Shown: piece by piece, positions 32,692 to 35,458 of the stretch
How positions within the stretch are numbered: the first letter of the stretch is position 1
How the letters are laid out: every line of letters begins with the position of its first letter
DNA from: Elysia marginata
Lineage: Eukaryota > Mollusca > Gastropoda > Plakobranchidae
Assembly (NCBI GenBank): GCA_019649035.1
Contig: BMAT01007972.1
Location: 329,630 to 365,087 of the forward strand
Length of the DNA stretch: 35,458 nucleotides
Reading direction: 5' to 3'
The notes under the pieces: generated by a model
The model's input: only the letters and a program-made list of their open reading frames with translations
Database searches by the model: none
What the model was told of the DNA's origin: nothing
Position numbers and translations under genes: made by a program

Positions 32692-33019
32692 TGTTATTTC
32701 CTAGATTCTAGTAGTTGTCTCACAGAATGTAATATGTATTTTATTTGTGACATTCTTGTCCAAGTCATATTTTTGTGGAGTTGAGAAGACAAAGGAAAAA
32801 GCAAAGATTCTTCCATACTTTGAACGCTTTTTTCCATCAGTAAACTGTAATATTGCAATGACTTATCAATAGATCTAGGACAACATGTTGAAATAATCAG
32901 CAGAAGACGACATCTTGGTTTATCTAGTTCATTCAGGAAGTGCCAACTGGCCAGATTTAATTAGTGACAAAGGTTAAGCTTATATATATTGAAACTGCTT
33001 ATTAGTAATGGACATTACA
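32692..33019 (-). repeat. 3' LTR of the Gypsy element
   Basis: On the minus strand the segment starts TGTAATGTCC and ends GGAAATAACA. These are 10-bp imperfect inverted ends (8 of 10 match) with the canonical TG...CA. It abuts a polypurine tract on its 5' side. A TATATATATAAG box (about 32979-32989) and an AATAAA signal (32740-32745) lie inside. The 5 bp past its end (tttgg, 32687-32691) would be the target-site duplication, but the partner is off-window. Confidence 0.8.
32979..32989 (-). promoter_or_regulatory. TATA-like box in the LTR
   Basis: Minus-strand ATATATATAAG about 30 bp inside the LTR start. A position this close to the U3 end is unusual, so promoter function is only a suggestion. 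Confidence 0.35.
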
Positions 33020-33028
33020 TCCCTCCCC
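33020..33028 (-). other. Polypurine tract of the Gypsy element
   Basis: Minus-strand GGGGAGGGA directly before the TGTAATG start of the LTR. This is the standard site of plus-strand DNA priming, and it fixes the LTR boundary. Confidence 0.8.
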
Positions 33029-33408
33029 AGTTTAGCTAGAAAATTTACTTAAGAGAAAGGGATGATGCTTTAGAAATAAGATTTAATTTTGAATTGAACT
33101 TCTGTAATTGGCTTGTATGGTACGATCATCAGCTTGTTCTTCAGGTGACATCAAGGCATCAGGCTGCATCATTCAGCAAGTTTCAATATTCATAAAACCG
33201 AATAAGAAAATGTGTTTGTGTATAAAGTTAATTAACTCAAAGAAATAATTGACTCCCATTGAGTCTTAAACTTAGTGAGTTGGTGGATAATAAATGATAG
33301 TATGCATTATGTTGCGTACTGCTGCACTTGCCCTGAATCAGAGATTCAACTTTCCTAAACTGTGTATTTGTTCGGCGGTTTCACAGCGCGGCCTCTTCTT
33401 GTTATTAC
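33029..33408. other. Gypsy element, non-coding stretch before the polypurine tract
   Basis: About 380 bp with no open frame of note and no env-like sequence. Confidence 0.5.
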
Positions 33409-33621
33409 AGACCTTTAGCACACGCACCGTGTCTCACTACGCGTACGTGAAAATCGGGAAAGCAGATTGAGTTACTATAAAAATAATGAAACCAGTTTCT
33501 AAAAATAGACCCACAGACGTTCTATTTTTAGAAACTGGTTTCATTATTTTTATAGTAACTCAATCGCCTTTCCCGATTTTCACGTACGCGTAGTGAGACA
33601 CGGTGCGTGTGCTAAAGGTCT
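33409..33621. repeat. Large palindrome: 101-bp arms, 11-bp spacer
   Basis: Left arm 33409-33509, right arm 33521-33621, spacer cccacagacgt. The arms match at 99 of 101 positions; the two mismatches are adjacent (left arm near 33462-33463). Symmetry stops sharply at both outer ends. It lies inside the Gypsy element between the pol open frames and the polypurine tract. As RNA it would form a very long hairpin. Confidence 0.92.
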
Positions 33622-33734
33622 CTATTGTAGTATAAGGACATGTCTGACGTTGTGTGGGAGAGTAAGAGCGCAGAGGCTGCATTACTGGCTTTGGTGAGTT
33701 GGATTGCTCGACCAAAGTAGGACTAGTAGTAGGA

Positions 33735-34303
33735 CTAGTACAGAGTGTGGAGACTGGGCTTGCCTTGATGAAGCAAATACGAGCTAGCCAGTTTAGGTCT
33801 AGCTTGAGTAGCTCTGGTAGATCTTGTAGGCAAAGAAGATCTTGGTTCAGCATGCGGCTGTGAGTACTGCTGCTGGTGTGTCTCTGGGATTGGGAAGTCT
33901 TCTGTGTCTGAACCAATCTCCTCTTCTTCTTCAACCTGTTGATAAGGAATCTGTTTGAAGTACCATGAATTCCTAACTATTCGATGTGTCCCTCTTTTTG
34001 CAGTAATCATGCTCTCTTTTAAGTCTGCTACTTTGTAGGGCTTTGGGATGTATGGTGGTGTAAGCTTGTTAGTCTTCTTTTGGCGGACTAACACAGTGTC
34101 TCCAACAGTTAAGCTGTGCGGTTGAGTTTTTCTTGTCTTATCTGCGAATTCTTTTTGTTTCGCTTTAAAGGTAAAATCTTTCATTGCTAGGTTGTAGCGA
34201 GTTGAGCTTGAAGAGTCCATTTCAATGTGGATTTCTGGAAGAGATGTTTTCATTTTTCTCCCAGTTAGTGCTTCATGTGGGGAGACTCCTGTTGAGGAAT
34301 GCG
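33735..34303 (-). pseudogene. Gypsy integrase C-terminal region
   Basis: The open frame continues the integrase after a frameshift: STGVSPHEALTGRK, then SLTVGDTVLVRQKK (SH3-like DNA-binding fold) and PPYIPKPYKVADLKESMIT, the GPY/F-type module. An acidic EEEEE tract and a Ser/Thr-rich tail follow, ending at a stop at 33735. It is in a different frame from the integrase core. Confidence 0.82.
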
Positions 34304-35089
34304 CCCGGGGGTTGAGCGGAACTGGCAAAGGAAGTTGGATAGCTCCTCCTTCCACAATACATTTTCAGACTCACAAGCATGAATGAACTTGTTGACAGTT
34401 ATGACAAATCTTTTGGCTTCTCCGTTTGCTTCTGGCCAAAGAGGAGTGATCTTACGATGATGAAAACCTAACTTCTTGGCAAATGCTGCAAATTCTATGC
34501 CATTGAATGGAGGCCCATTGTCTTTCTTCAGGACGATTGGGGTACCGAATCTGGCAAAAATTTGGTCAATGTTTGGGATAACTGTTTTTGCCGATGTAGA
34601 GAATAGAATTTCTACTTCTGGAAAGCGGCTATAGTCATCGATCATGATGAGTAAATGTTCTCCAGTTGGAAACGGTCCTGCAAAGTCTACCGATATTTCC
34701 AGTGGTTCACGTTTTGCGGTACCTGTGACTGATGACTGGCATGGTACACACCATTTCAGATGTTCTTCTACCATTTTGTCTATGCCTGGGAACCAAAATT
34801 TCTCCCGGATCAGTTGTTTGGTCTTCACAATACCTTGATGAGAGTCATGGGCAAGAGTGACGACTTGGTGATGTAAACTACTGGGAATAACTAGTCTGTG
34901 ATTGCGCAGTACAACACCATCATAGACCAAAAGCTCGTCTCTGATGTTTGAGAATGAGGAAAGTGAGGATTTGTCTTCCCATTTTCGGTACTGGATTGCA
35001 GTCATTACTTTCTGTAGTTGAAGATCGTTTTTTGTGGCTTCTTTGACTTCTACCAGAGTAAGGGCATTTGGAACTGATGCCTTTGCCAA
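34304..35089 (-). pseudogene. Gypsy integrase core, frameshifted and lacking the catalytic Glu
   Basis: An N-terminal HHCC zinc finger (LAHDSHQGIVKTKQL then WCVPCQ) is followed by the integrase core with VDFAGPF (first Asp), LKKDNGPPFNG (second Asp) and NGEAKRF. In the DD35E pattern the Glu should be 36 residues after the second Asp; that position is Lys (AAA codon, 34412-34414), so strand transfer should be dead. The frame breaks in the C/G run at about 34301-34312, after QFRSTP. A TAA at 35090-35092 separates it from the RNase H part. Confidence 0.86.
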
Positions 35090-35092
35090 TTA

Positions 35093-35458
35093 ACTGATGT
35101 AGTCTTCTCCTTTGTTGTCTCTAGTAGGCTTATTAGTGGGGTGACGGCAAAGATAGTCTGCTGGGTTTAGCTCATCTTTGCCAGGGTTGTATCTGAGGTT
35201 GAACTCGTATGGCATCAGTCAGAGACGCCATCGCTCAAAACGAGTTGAACACGGTTTGCTGCTGTTAACTATTCCAAGTAATGGTTTATGGTCAGTTGTA
35301 ACTGTGAACTTGGAACCATACAGATACATATGAAACTTTTCTACTCCATAAACAACTGCTAGCATCTCTCTTTCAGTTTGGGAGTATCTTGGTTCCACTT
35401 CTGTAAGTGCTCTACTTCGATAGCAAATAACATGTCCCTCCTGTGTTAGGATTGCTCC
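35093..35458 (-). pseudogene. Gypsy RNase H domain, truncated by the window edge
   Basis: Reads GAILTQEGHVICYRSRALTE, then YSQTEREMLAVVYGVEKFHM and TTDHKPLLGI, typical of the RNase H domain after Ty3/Gypsy reverse transcriptase. A TGA (35219-35221) interrupts it after RFERWRL; a C-to-T change at a CGA Arg codon would explain it. The linker to integrase follows (YNPGKDELNPADYLCRHP). The N-terminal catalytic Asp and the reverse transcriptase lie beyond the right edge. Confidence 0.85.

Larger units (their letters stand above)
32692..35458 (-). mobile_element. Ty3/Gypsy LTR retrotransposon (3' part, decayed)
   Basis: Minus-strand element lying 5' of M1, probably in an intron, in the host gene's orientation. 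In its own direction (right to left) it shows RNase H, integrase zinc finger and core, integrase C-terminus, an untranslated stretch with a large palindrome, a polypurine tract and the 3' LTR. Its 5' LTR, gag, protease and most of the reverse transcriptase lie beyond the right edge. Several stops, a frameshift and a replaced catalytic residue mean it cannot move on its own. The integrase C-terminal style is that of animal Gypsy elements often labelled K02A2.6-like. Confidence 0.88.

Noticed and set aside
33560-33934. Minus-strand open frame of about 124 codons reading into the palindrome
   Set aside because: It is an alternative frame of the Gypsy element's 3' part. Its end is simply palindrome sequence, and no domain is visible.

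Overview
The window is eukaryotic genomic DNA. It is AT-rich, its coding blocks are split by GT-AG introns, and it holds remnants of LINE, mariner, Ty3/Gypsy and SINE elements. The repeated 8-cysteine EGF-like module and the intron style resemble lophotrochozoan, especially molluscan, multi-EGF receptors. A gastropod is my best guess, but only from family resemblance; no sequence search was run.

One large minus-strand gene dominates the window. Both its 5' end (right) and 3' end (left) lie outside. From about 32.66 kb down to 1.28 kb there are 32 intact exons, each exactly 144 bp, plus two cut by an assembly gap. Each encodes one EGF-like module with fixed spacing C-x8-C-x3-C-x3-C-x6-C-x6-C-x3-C-x8-C. 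All are flanked by phase-1 introns, so any module can be added, lost or skipped without a frameshift. The leftmost exon (47-182) encodes a juxtamembrane segment and one transmembrane helix and ends in phase 2, leading to cytoplasmic exons outside the window. The product reads as a type I membrane protein with a very long Cys-rich, probably glycosylated EGF stalk (MEGF/Draper/SREC-like). Its ligand and signalling domain cannot be seen here. Modules are numbered M1 to M34 in transcription order (right to left).

The part from about 15.2 to 23.3 kb is a young tandem array of two alternating module types: A (CNHINGSC) and B (CHHVNGTC). It shows recent turnover: a repeat of about 1.94 kb, chimeric A units carrying a 25-bp tail of a third exon type with its splice donor, two inverted EGF fragments on the plus strand, and three broken B exons (nonsense, splice-site loss, truncation). 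A 5'-truncated LINE with a 12-bp target-site duplication and a 546-N gap also lie in the array. Older broken modules lie at 5.3 kb and 24.7 kb.

The other introns are mostly AT-rich sequence with fossils: a tRNA-derived SINE (about 4.31-4.60 kb), a LINE fragment and a mariner remnant (27.2-28.4 kb), three copies of a diverged intronic block, and microsatellites. From 32.69 kb to the right edge lies a minus-strand Ty3/Gypsy element with its 3' LTR, polypurine tract, and decayed integrase and RNase H. Between its pol region and polypurine tract it carries a near-perfect palindrome with 101-bp arms. I saw no CRISPR array, rRNA, functional tRNA or complete second host gene.
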